Assembly (NCBI RefSeq): GCF_049310885.1
Contig: NZ_JBMDYO010000002.1
Location: forward strand, 124,001-188,000
Reading direction: 5' to 3'
Source: CAYZJV01 sp049310885
GTDB lineage: Bacteria > Spirochaetota > Spirochaetia > Sphaerochaetales > Sphaerochaetaceae
Length of the DNA stretch: 64,000 nucleotides
Shown in pieces: positions 35,673 to 43,038 of this stretch (position 1 is the stretch's first letter; each line of letters starts with the position of its first letter). Both the position numbers and the translations under genes were made by a program. The notes below the pieces were generated by a model. It was not told the origin of the DNA. It searched no databases and saw nothing but the letters and a program-made list of their open reading frames with translations.

Positions 35673-35699
35673 AAATCCCTGCAGTTTGTGATGCAGGGG
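35673..35699. repeat. Hairpin at left edge of repeat copy E
   Basis: CCCTGCA at about 35677-35683 pairs with TGCAGGG ending near 35698, around an 8-nt loop. It joins the first bases of copy E, so it may be a copy-specific extension of the element. Confidence 0.5.
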
Positions 35700-35916
35700 A
35701 AGGCCTTCCCCTCAGCCCTATCGGCTACTCGGCGCCTCTCTCCTTGCTCCCATACTGTCCGCAAGACGGCGCCTACCGATGCGGCCTTACCCCTTCAAAA
35801 CACCCCTCACATACAGCTCTACGTGGGACTACGAAACACAGCGAAACACACAAATCACCTCTGGAGCACCCTATTTTGCAGCCCAACGTGGTGACGTGGG
35901 ACTTTTACCAGGGTAA
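35696..35916 (+). repeat. Structured dispersed element, copy E
   Basis: 221 bp closely related to copy D: GGGGAAGGCCTTCCCC hairpin, core with the loop TCCCATACTGTCC, segment CTACGTGGGACTACGAAACA, right terminus AACGTGGTGACGTGGG ... CCAGGGTAA. It directly abuts the TAG stop (35917-35919) of the minus-strand gene. Confidence 0.85.
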
Positions 35917-36342
35917 CTAACGGCAAAACACCTTCACCGTCGACTCATCGGTATCCACATCAATGCTCATCTGTTCAAGTGCCTCCATGATCTCCTGGAA
36001 GTTCTGCGGATCAATATCGCTAAGGCTAAAGGGAATACCACTATCATGCATGGAAGATTGGATCTTCTCCTGCGCATCGGCCGGTATCAACTTGGTAATA
36101 TTCAAACCAGCTTTAACTAGGGCAAGAGGCACTTTAACCGATACGCGCTCGGAAGATTTGCCCTCCTTGGGATCGACTTGCACATACAGGTACTTTCCTT
36201 TGACATCGATAGATCGACTACCTTCAGTTGCGTTGGCATCGTTAGACTTGCCATCCAAAGCCTGCAGTAGCTTCTCAGCATCATCAGCACTGAGCTTCCC
36301 TTCGGCTAGCATGTTCAATATCCTCATTCTCTCTTCATTCAT
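35917..36342 (-). CDS. SHOCT-like N-terminal domain protein
   Basis: The 141-residue soluble protein has an N-terminal RMRILNMLAEGKLSADDAEKLLQAL, the SHOCT-like helical motif found at the start of YvlB-type proteins. A beta-rich part follows (LYVQVDPKEG, VSVKVPLALVKAGL). It is the third gene of a DUF2089-membrane protein-SHOCT operon, a recurrent bacterial trio thought to sense envelope state. No enzymatic motif is present. Confidence 0.75.
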   Translation of the reverse strand: MNEERMRILNMLAEGKLSADDAEKLLQALDGKSNDANATEGSRSIDVKGKYLYVQVDPKEGKSSERVSVKVPLALVKAGLNITKLIPADAQEKIQSSMHDSGIPFSLSDIDPQNFQEIMEALEQMSIDVDTDESTVKVFCR

Positions 36343-36381
36343 ATGACTACTCCTAATTCCTATTACAAGTTTTGTATATTC

Positions 36382-36654
36382 CTAGATAATCCGAATCACT
36401 ATATCCTTGGTTTCCGACTGTACCTCTATCTCCGTACCGATACTCGCAGAGAGCAGTTGTGGCAAAGCCATGATCAAGCGAAGGTATGCCCTTGCCTGCT
36501 TGGCAGTTTCGGGCACGGCAAGCAGGATTGCAAAAACGATTGCCCCAAGCACGACAACAGGGAGTGCTAAAAGATAGATGAGTACCATAGGTAAATAGAA
36601 ACCGAACGTCTTTGACTCATCATGAATCCTAAAGCGCATCAACATCGGTAACAT
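36382..36654 (-). CDS. Small membrane protein of the DUF2089 operon
   Basis: The 90-residue protein has one long hydrophobic stretch (YLPMVLIYLLALPVVVLGAIVFAILLAV) that could span once or as a helical hairpin. Its ATG overlaps the stop of the DUF2089 gene (TAATG), so the two are coupled. No family is recognised. Confidence 0.7.
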   Translation of the reverse strand: MLPMLMRFRIHDESKTFGFYLPMVLIYLLALPVVVLGAIVFAILLAVPETAKQARAYLRLIMALPQLLSASIGTEIEVQSETKDIVIRII

Positions 36655-37019
36655 TATGAGATCTCCTCTATGGCTTGAGCGACGCTGATATCCCCCTGTT
36701 CCAACCGATCAAGAATATCGGTAATCGGATTGGATACTCGGATAGATACATCAACAATATCGAGTTGTCGAGCAATCTGGTTAAGGCGATTCTTGACCGT
36801 CGGGTAACTGATATTGAAGATCGATTCCATCTGCTTGATCGAACCGTGGGTCTTAATAAAGGCAGCAATGAACAACTGGTCCTCCATGCTGAGTCCAGCG
36901 AATGGAGGGAGTTGAAAATCCCCCTCTATGGTGATGTCGTCCTCAGGTATGTGTACTCGTGTGATGGAGAATTTCTTTCCACCCGTCAGAGCCAATAGTT
37001 TTTGCCATCCGTGTTCCAT
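36654..37019 (-). CDS. DUF2089-family putative regulator
   Basis: I start at ATG 37019, preceded by AAGGGGAA; the frame continues to 37040 without a better site. The 121-residue protein contains the DUF2089 pattern LSMEDQLFIAAFIKTHGSIKQMESIFNISYPTVKNRLNQI, an HTH-like region, and ends with a SHOCT-like tail (ILDRLEQGDISVAQAIEEIS). It is probably the regulator of its own operon. This is the first gene after a good promoter. Confidence 0.8.
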   Translation of the reverse strand: MEHGWQKLLALTGGKKFSITRVHIPEDDITIEGDFQLPPFAGLSMEDQLFIAAFIKTHGSIKQMESIFNISYPTVKNRLNQIARQLDIVDVSIRVSNPITDILDRLEQGDISVAQAIEEIS

Positions 37020-37040
37020 ATACGTTCCCCTTACGCACAC

Positions 37041-37069
37041 ACTATAATAATGCTTATCATTTTTGTCAA
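37041..37069 (-). promoter_or_regulatory. Sigma70 promoter of the DUF2089 operon
   Basis: TTGACA (37069-37064), a 17-bp spacer and TATAGT (37046-37041), about 20 bp before the ATG. The AT-rich stretch beyond (37070-37140) may act as an UP-type element. 37140-37360 has no visible gene. Confidence 0.65.
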
Positions 37070-37362
37070 TTAAATTTTTATTGATTATTAATTTTTTTAA
37101 TATTTTTCGTTCTTTTTCTTAATTTATATAATAATCATCAAAACAGAAGGCTAAAACTAGCCAGACTACCCGCTTGGACCGACTTGGTAGTCTGAGGTGC
37201 TGTGGATTTGGATGACACTATATATTTCAGGGAAGTAACACAATACATATTGATTGCTTTACGTAAGCAACACTTTCAATTCCAGTGCCGGATTTCTAGG
37301 ACACTTTTTTCACGACAGCTCCCATTCCCCTGACACTTTTTAAGAGACTGCCCGGATTTCAG

Positions 37363-37622
37363 AACACCTCTAGAATGCAGTTCTACGAGGATGTGCGAAA
37401 CACAGGAAACCCCTCGGCAGGGGGCTATAGTGCAGCCCAACGTGGTGACGTGGCGATTTTCAAACGAAGTAAGGGCAGCGTATCCATACATGGATACTTT
37501 GCCGAACGAGTGTAGGAAACGCAAGTATCGAAACTGAGCTCTCCGGGGCGAATTTGGAAGTGTAAACTTCCAGATCAAGGCTTGCCTTGATATTTTGATA
37601 CCTTTCATTTCACCAGGGTACT
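37363..37622 (+). repeat. Structured dispersed element, copy F, split by a ~150-bp insertion
   Basis: The right arm (GCGAAACACAGGAAACCCC, then CAGCCCAACGTGGTGACGTGGCGATTTT) runs to about 37458. The expected terminus CACCAGGGTA appears only at about 37610-37620. The insert between them folds into several hairpins: GTATCCAT/ATGGATAC, GGAAGT/ACTTCC and ATCAAGGC/GCCTTGAT. An open minus-strand frame across it (37276-37608) looks like chance. Confidence 0.65.
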
Positions 37623-37624
37623 AC

Positions 37625-37652
37625 TTGATTTATTTATATTCGAGAGTATAAT
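37625..37652 (+). promoter_or_regulatory. Promoter of the DUF234 ATPase gene
   Basis: TTGATT (37625-37630), a 16-bp spacer and TATAAT (37647-37652). The -35 begins only a few bases after the edge of repeat copy F. AGGAGA precedes the ATG at 37687. Confidence 0.6.
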
Positions 37653-37686
37653 AATCGTAAGTATATATTTCAATTAGGAGAACGGC

Positions 37687-39084
37687 ATGTTTATCGGAAG
37701 AGAAAAGGAATTGGCATTACTTGAAAGCCTGTATGAGTCGGACAAGTTCGAATATCTTGTGCTGTATGGGAGAAGACGGATTGGCAAGACATCACTTCTC
37801 AAGGAGTTCTCCAAGAACCATCCAGTGATATTCTATTCAGCCCAGGCAAAAAATGATAGCCTGAATCTATCCGATTTCTCCAAAGCCCTCCAAATGCATT
37901 TTTCCGGCACTTACTTCGGTGTATTCTCAGATTGGGAAGCAGCCATCAATTATCTGACATCCCAATTGTCGGATAAGAGAACCACCTTGATCATAGATGA
38001 ATTCCCATTCATCGCAGAAGAGAACCAAACCATCAAATCCATCCTACAACACGCCATAGATCATGATTGGAAAGATAAAAACCTCCTATTGATACTGTGC
38101 GGCTCCAGTGTAAGCTTCATGGAAAATGAAGTGATGGGAGTAAAAAGCCCGTTATTTGGACGCAGCACGAGCAACTTGGAACTAGTTGGATTCGATTATC
38201 TGCAAAGTGCCGCATTTTTTCCCGAGTATACCCACGACGAGAAAATCATAAGCTACGGAATCCTTGGAGGGATCCCGAGCTACCTGGAGACTTTTAGTGA
38301 CAAATCAAGTATCGAAGAAAACATAGCGAAAAAAATTCTTGGCATGGGATCTATTTTGAAGGATGAGCCGCAGAATCTATTGAAGATGGAACTACGGGAA
38401 CCGGCTGTATACAACAGCATCCTAGAAGCAATCGCAACAGGTTCAAGCCGCCTGAATGATATTGCACAGAAAATCCATGAAGAACAAACCAAGTGTTCCA
38501 AGTATATCAAAACACTAAAGAACATGAAAATTGTAGACAAGGTGACTCCTTCCGGCCAAAAGGAATCCAGCAAAAAAAGCATCTATCGGATCACCGATAA
38601 TTTCTTTCTATTCTGGTACCATTTCGTATTCGCGAACAAGAGCTATTATGAGCTGCTGGGAGACGAAGATGCTGCCAAGGAGATACACAGGAACCTACCA
38701 ACCTATATGGGGCAGGTGTTCGAAAGGATATGCACCGAATATCTCGAACACCTCGCGAAAAATCGGAAACTTCCATTCACCCCACACACGATCGGAAGAT
38801 GGTGGGGAACAAATCCAAAGACCAGAAAAGAAGATGACATAGACATCCTTGCCCTCGACAAACAACATCAGTCCGCGATCTTCTGTGAATGCAAGTTCCG
38901 TAACAAGCTTCTAGGAATAGACGAATATAGTGATTTCTTCAACGCCACAGAAATCATCACAAAACCAGAGAATCGCTACTACTTCCTTTTCAGTAAATCC
39001 GGGTTCACTGAAGAAGTAAAAATCCAAGCAGTTCACGATGGAGCAACACTTGTGGGACTGAATGACCTGTTTTCTGGTGATTGA
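37687..39084 (+). CDS. ATP-binding protein, archaeal-ATPase/DUF234 type
   Basis: The 465-residue STAND-like AAA protein has Walker A GRRRIGKTSLL (28-38) and Walker B TTLIIDEFPF (~99-108), with a winged-helix segment in the middle (LNDIAQKIHEEQTKCSKYIKTLKNM). The C-terminal DUF234 nuclease-like part contains DDIDILA ... AIFCECKFR, a PD-(D/E)xK-like arrangement. These ATPases are patchily distributed in bacteria and archaea; their role is unsettled, with toxin or mobile-element association suspected. It sits between repeat copies F and G. Confidence 0.85.
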   Translation: MFIGREKELALLESLYESDKFEYLVLYGRRRIGKTSLLKEFSKNHPVIFYSAQAKNDSLNLSDFSKALQMHFSGTYFGVFSDWEAAINYLTSQLSDKRTTLIIDEFPFIAEENQTIKSILQHAIDHDWKDKNLLLILCGSSVSFMENEVMGVKSPLFGRSTSNLELVGFDYLQSAAFFPEYTHDEKIISYGILGGIPSYLETFSDKSSIEENIAKKILGMGSILKDEPQNLLKMELREPAVYNSILEAIATGSSRLNDIAQKIHEEQTKCSKYIKTLKNMKIVDKVTPSGQKESSKKSIYRITDNFFLFWYHFVFANKSYYELLGDEDAAKEIHRNLPTYMGQVFERICTEYLEHLAKNRKLPFTPHTIGRWWGTNPKTRKEDDIDILALDKQHQSAIFCECKFRNKLLGIDEYSDFFNATEIITKPENRYYFLFSKSGFTEEVKIQAVHDGATLVGLNDLFSGD

Positions 39085-39141
39085 TGATATCGGCCATTAC
39101 CTATACTGATATGCCAATGAGCCTACGGTTTAAGAGGTTTT

Positions 39142-39200
39142 GGGGAAAGGGAAGGCTTCGCTAGCTAACCTCTCACCCCTCAGCCCTATCGGCTGCTCGG
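39142..39200 (+). repeat. Structured dispersed element, copy G (left core fragment)
   Basis: GGGGAAAGGGAAGGCTTCGC ... CCCTATCGGCTGCTCGG. It shares with copy C the extended first hairpin (GCTAGCTAACCT), then stops. It ends 5 bp from the TAA (39206) of the minus-strand oxidoreductase gene, between two convergent genes. Confidence 0.7.
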
Positions 39201-39205
39201 TATAC

Positions 39206-40354
39206 TTACATACCAAACAGAGCCTTGGCATCGTACATACGCTGCATGGGGTCTACGCCGAACGGACAGCGTTCCGTACAGGCTCCGCATGAGATGCACG
39301 CACCTGCCTTCACTTCCAGTTTTCGGTAGGCATCCCGTATTCCGTCGGTGATACCACCGAGAGCGTGGTCGAGTATTCGGATCGTCTCCCCGATATTGAT
39401 CTGCACCGGACAGGGCAGGCAATGGTTGCAATACATGCAGGCGCCACCGAGATCCCAATCGTTCATCTTGATGATATTGGTAAAATCCCGTTCTTCAACA
39501 CTGGCTTCGAAATAGCGTAGAACATCCTTCAGTTCACCGATATTCCTGGTTCCGGGAACTACGGTGGATACGACCTTCTGGTCCAAAAGGAAGGACAGGC
39601 ACTGGGTCGATGTCGGTGGGTACTTCAGTTTCCTAGATGAGAGTAACCACCCGCCAGCGAATGCCTTCATGGCAACCAGTCCGATATTCTCCCTTTCACA
39701 TAACGCATAGAAATCCTTTCTTTGGGCAAGGACGGATCGGTTATCGGTCTTACTCAGATCATGCATCCGTTTATGGGCTTCCTGCTCGGCATCGTCAGAG
39801 GGTATGTGGCCAAGTACATCGAAGGCGGGATTCATGGAAAACATGACTACATCGATTAAACCACTCTCAACTGCCCGTTGTGCAACAAGGGGTTCATGGC
39901 TGCTGATACCAAGGTATCGCGCTTTGCCCTCTTTTTGCAATCTGGCTGCCAATTGCATGAATTTCCCATTGAGGACCTCATCGAGGTCGGTCATGTCATC
40001 GACGAAATGCAGCATCATGACATCGACATGGTCGGTAGTGAAGCAGCGTAGGAAATCATGGAAGTTCTCCTCACTGGCTTTCACATCGCGGGTACGTTTG
40101 TACTGCCCGTCCTTTTCCATAACCCCTAGGTGTCCAGCTAGAACGACGTTCTCGCGCTTTCCTTGCAAAGCAAGTCCCATCTTCGTACGAAAATCCCTCT
40201 GTGGCCAAAAGAAGTCTATATAGTTCATACCATGGTCAATGGCCATGGCAGTAACATCGTTCACCATGCTCTGCTCTTCATGCACCACATGCTCCGTACC
40301 GAGTCCTATTTCACCAACTTGTAATCCCGTACGTCCGAGTATCCTATAATTCAT
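39206..40354 (-). CDS. Aldo/keto reductase with C-terminal ferredoxin-like 4Fe-4S domain
   Basis: The 382-residue protein starts with the AKR barrel (YRILGRTGLQVGEIGLGTEHV; catalytic region near DFFWPQRDF and HFVDD). After ~residue 300 come two cysteine clusters, CMYCNHCLPCPVQI and CISCGACTERCPFGVD, typical for binding [4Fe-4S] centres. Such fused enzymes are frequent in anaerobes and may take electrons from ferredoxin. The substrate is unknown. No operon partner. Confidence 0.9.
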   Translation of the reverse strand: MNYRILGRTGLQVGEIGLGTEHVVHEEQSMVNDVTAMAIDHGMNYIDFFWPQRDFRTKMGLALQGKRENVVLAGHLGVMEKDGQYKRTRDVKASEENFHDFLRCFTTDHVDVMMLHFVDDMTDLDEVLNGKFMQLAARLQKEGKARYLGISSHEPLVAQRAVESGLIDVVMFSMNPAFDVLGHIPSDDAEQEAHKRMHDLSKTDNRSVLAQRKDFYALCERENIGLVAMKAFAGGWLLSSRKLKYPPTSTQCLSFLLDQKVVSTVVPGTRNIGELKDVLRYFEASVEERDFTNIIKMNDWDLGGACMYCNHCLPCPVQINIGETIRILDHALGGITDGIRDAYRKLEVKAGACISCGACTERCPFGVDPMQRMYDAKALFGM

Positions 40355-40499
40355 ATAATCGACTCCATCATGTATCTTGTTGTTCCTCTAGTGTAAAAGG
40401 GAACCGGTCCAAACGCAACTGTGGTTGTTCAGTGATTACAGTACCTTTTCCTACAAGAGATCATGAAGCTTAAAGGATAAAAAGGATGGTGATGTTCAA

Positions 40500-40880
40500 G
40501 AAAGAGGCAAAGCGATTGTCTGTAATTTGGCAAGGGGTGACGTCCATGGAAACGGACCAATTCTGTGTTGAGGTGATATTGCCCAAGATGATAATCTTCT
40601 CTTCTCAAACAGAGGGGAATTGGCAGAACAGTTCATCGGACAGCACTTATTATATAATCAGCCGAATTATATGAATCCTGAGCTCTACTATTGGACACGA
40701 GAAAAATCCCAATCAAAAGCTGAAGTTGATTTCCTGATCCAGTTGGGAAATAAAGTACTTCCCATTGAAGTCAAGTCGGGAAAGACCGGCACTTTGAAAT
40801 CGTTGCATCTTTATATGGAATCGAAACACCTGCACACAGCATTGCGGTTTTCAACGAACAGACCCGCAATCGAGGAAATG
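40500..40880 (+). pseudogene. C-terminal remnant of an AAA_14/DUF4143-type ATPase
   Basis: In the frame of 40620 the sequence reads DIAQDDNLLFSNRGELAEQF, GQHLLYNQP, YYWTREKSQSKAEVDFLI and VLPIEVKSGKTGTLKSLHLY. This is the DUF4143 end of such ATPases, including the nuclease-like E-V-D ... E-V-K-S-G. A TGA lies in frame just upstream at about 40574 and the N-terminal ATPase is gone. On the right the frame runs into a cluster of GC-rich hairpins. Compare the complete relative at 47715-48992. Confidence 0.75.
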
Positions 40881-40890
40881 AATGGTATCG

Positions 40891-40955
40891 CACCCCCAGG
40901 GCAAGCCCTGGACCCGGGAGGCTTCGCCTCCGCTGCCGCCCCAAGGGGCGGGGTA
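40891..40955. repeat. Cluster of three GC-rich perfect hairpins
   Basis: CCAGGGC/GCCCTGG (40896-40911), GGAGGC/GCCTCC (about 40917-40931) and CCGCCCC/GGGGCGG (40936-40952) follow one another, each with a 2-4 nt loop. They sit at the broken end of the DUF4143 remnant and upstream of the tonB 3' end. The cluster may act as a bidirectional terminator or be a small mobile repeat. 40956-41169 has no gene. Confidence 0.6.
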
Positions 40956-41169
40956 TCTCGCCTTACGTTCCCTGCACTCACTCGGTAATGGACCAATAGT
41001 AATTGTTCCGCTACCCTCGTTTCGTTGGGGAATCAAATCTTCTCTGCCACTATCCGATTATACGTATACACTAGGTACCTTGCCACTCTATCTTGTCGGT
41101 CAAAGTAGACGATTGATGAAAAAACTGCCGTAGGAGAGAATCTTCAGTGGTACACAGCGAAGGCATAGC

Positions 41170-41868
41170 TCACCGCAAAGAGAAAGTGATCGGAAAGAAC
41201 ATGGTAACTGCAACTGGTTTTTCATCGATCTTCGCCGGTTTAGCCATCAAATCGGCAAATGCATCCATCGCAGCTGCAGCAAAACCGAACCCCGGATCCT
41301 CTTGCACGACTATATCGTCGATAGTACCGTCTTCTCCTATGTACAGTCTTAATACCACTTTGGCCTCCAAACCCTGTCGTTTTGCTCCCTGGGGATACGC
41401 TATTCTACTGGAGAGCAACTGTTGGTCGAACTGCGGAGCTTCGGTCACTTGGCCTAACGACACATAGGTCTGTGGAACGGGTCGGGATTCTCCGAGCTGT
41501 TTTTCCCTATAGCTGGCCTTTACAGAAGCGATATCCATGTCGGGGACAAACGAGGTATCCCTGGCAATCGCTTTCAAATGGTCCCCTGCTTGACGATCTG
41601 GTTGGGGAGAGTTAGTTGATTCAGATGGGCTTTCATCAATCATGGTATCAGCAATCATCTCCTCACGATCCTCTGCCACCCCGGTAAGCAACTGAGGAGA
41701 GACTTCTGGAGCTCGTGCGAGTGTGATGGTTGCTGCTCTTGGTAAATCTTCTCTACTTGGTGTTCCAACGCTATCGGTTGGCAACAGAGCAAAGGGGATG
41801 CGCAGGAATAGGAACATGCCGAGGGTGACTATCGCAGTAATGAGACCGATACGCATCCCCCGGGTCAT
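41170..41868 (-). CDS. tonB: TonB-type energy transducer
   Basis: I start at ATG 41868, which overlaps the ExbD stop (ATGA). An N-terminal membrane anchor (GLITAIVTLGMFLFLRIPFALL) is followed by a ~110-residue periplasmic linker. The C-terminal TonB domain (RIAYPQGAKRQGLEAKVVLRLYI ... FFPITFSL) has an intact YP motif. It couples the ExbB/ExbD motor to the TonB-dependent receptor encoded at the head of the operon. Confidence 0.85.
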   Translation of the reverse strand: MTRGMRIGLITAIVTLGMFLFLRIPFALLPTDSVGTPSREDLPRAATITLARAPEVSPQLLTGVAEDREEMIADTMIDESPSESTNSPQPDRQAGDHLKAIARDTSFVPDMDIASVKASYREKQLGESRPVPQTYVSLGQVTEAPQFDQQLLSSRIAYPQGAKRQGLEAKVVLRLYIGEDGTIDDIVVQEDPGFGFAAAAMDAFADLMAKPAKIDEKPVAVTMFFPITFSLR

Positions 41869-42215
41869 GGTAGAGCCACCACACATTGCACTATTGGTAC
41901 TCCCAATTCTGCAAGTCTTTGTAAAATGGGGAGGACCAGAGAAAACTCGGTTGCTTCATCGGCATACACCGAGATCCGCTCTGCATAGGCGATTTGGTCC
42001 AAGTCAATCTTTCGCTCTTGGTTATATAAGGTGCCATCCTTGTCCACGAACAGCTGTAGGTCAGCTTTTTGAACCTCTTGCGCATGCTGGGCTATCGGTA
42101 ATTCAACTGGTATAGGAGTACGTTGGCTGGTTATCGCGAAGACGAGGAAGAAGAGAAGGAGAATGAAAGCAACATCGGTAAAAACTGCTGTGGCTACTTT
42201 CCGTTTGCGTCTCAT
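41865..42215 (-). CDS. exbD: ExbD/TolR-family protein, second copy
   Basis: The 116-residue protein has one N-terminal transmembrane helix carrying the expected Asp (AVFTDVAFILLLFFLVFAI) and a periplasmic domain. ATGA overlaps couple it to both neighbours. Two different ExbD proteins are encoded in tandem. Confidence 0.85.
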   Translation of the reverse strand: MRRKRKVATAVFTDVAFILLLFFLVFAITSQRTPIPVELPIAQHAQEVQKADLQLFVDKDGTLYNQERKIDLDQIAYAERISVYADEATEFSLVLPILQRLAELGVPIVQCVVALP

Positions 42216-42625
42216 GGCTCCTCCTCTCTCTCTAAGGAGGCAGGAGATGATTCACTGATAGAGTCCCCTGTCATGGTGGCGAATCCAATGGAGCCTACAT
42301 CATACGTAGATAGGGTATCCAAAGCATCGACCACTTGCCCCCATGCTACCCTTGCATGGGCATGTAAAACGACATCCTTTTGTTCAATCGTAGACAACGG
42401 TAGGATCGCCGATGTGGAAACTACCTGAAGTGTGCCGTCTAAAAGAATCTCCAGGTGGACCACGTGAGACAGACTAGTCCCATCTTCACGAATATTCTGA
42501 GAGTCTGAAGAATCGATGGCGAGCATGCGATTCGCAGTCGAGCCGACCATCACTAAAAAGAAGATGATCAGCAAGAATGCGATATCGCTGCTGTATCCTA
42601 CCTGTTCGCGTCTTTTTCTTCCCAT
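42212..42625 (-). CDS. exbD: ExbD/TolR-family protein, first copy
   Basis: The 137-residue protein has a membrane helix with the proton-pathway Asp (GYSSDIAFLLIIFFLVMV) and a periplasmic C-terminal domain. Its start lies 28 bp inside the ExbB gene, with GGAGAGG before the ATG. It is only loosely similar to the second ExbD, so the two may form a heteromeric motor. Confidence 0.85.
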   Translation of the reverse strand: MGRKRREQVGYSSDIAFLLIIFFLVMVGSTANRMLAIDSSDSQNIREDGTSLSHVVHLEILLDGTLQVVSTSAILPLSTIEQKDVVLHAHARVAWGQVVDALDTLSTYDVGSIGFATMTGDSISESSPASLEREEEP

Positions 42626-43023
42626 ATCCTCTCCATAGCGAATTCAAGAAGGAAACTCACCAGTGTTGCCAGCAGTGAGACAATCAAACCGAAGGCCGTG
42701 GTAAACAGTGCTTCATACAGTCCCCCTGCTACAACCGGCAGTTGGACTGTTGTCGATTCTGCCACTGCACCGAATGCGCTGATCATTCCGGCAACTGTTC
42801 CGAGGAAGCCAAGAACCGGGGCGGTAGTCGCAATGAAATCGAGCAGTGAGAGGGCGAACGATTCAGCGGGCTGGGTAGCTATCCCTTCGCCTCGTTTGCA
42901 CTGGTAGAGGTTCAGAGCTCCGTCGAGTGCCACTACCAATACTGCTCCGAAGAGGATCAGCAGTGGCCACATCACTACCCCACCCCGTTGTATCATGTCC
43001 ATCAGTGTCTGTTGTGTCTCCAT
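42598..43023 (-). CDS. exbB: ExbB/TolQ/MotA-type proton channel protein
   Basis: At 141 residues the protein is short for ExbB. It has one helix near 20-40 (VVMWPLLILFGAVLVVALDG) and the conserved pair of helices in the C-terminal half (LDFIATTAPVLGFLGTVAGMISAF ... ALFTTAFGLIVSLLATLVSFLLEF). It keeps the conserved APxLGxLGTVxGM signature. It lies 15 bp after the receptor gene. Confidence 0.85.
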   Translation of the reverse strand: METQQTLMDMIQRGGVVMWPLLILFGAVLVVALDGALNLYQCKRGEGIATQPAESFALSLLDFIATTAPVLGFLGTVAGMISAFGAVAESTTVQLPVVAGGLYEALFTTAFGLIVSLLATLVSFLLEFAMERIWEEKDANR

Positions 43024-43038
43024 TGCCGGTCCTCCTGA

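Noticed and set aside
35873..35916. Integron attC sites: GCCCAAC in the repeat right arm fits RYYYAAC and the elements lie directly 3' of genes
   Set aside because: No matching GTTRRRY partner occurs at attC spacing, no integrase gene is in the window, and the flanked genes are ordinary operon genes rather than promoterless cassettes.
37276..37608. 110-residue minus-strand open frame across repeat copy F
   Set aside because: It overlaps the repeat and its insertion, is cysteine- and histidine-rich as chance frames are, and has no similarity I recognise.
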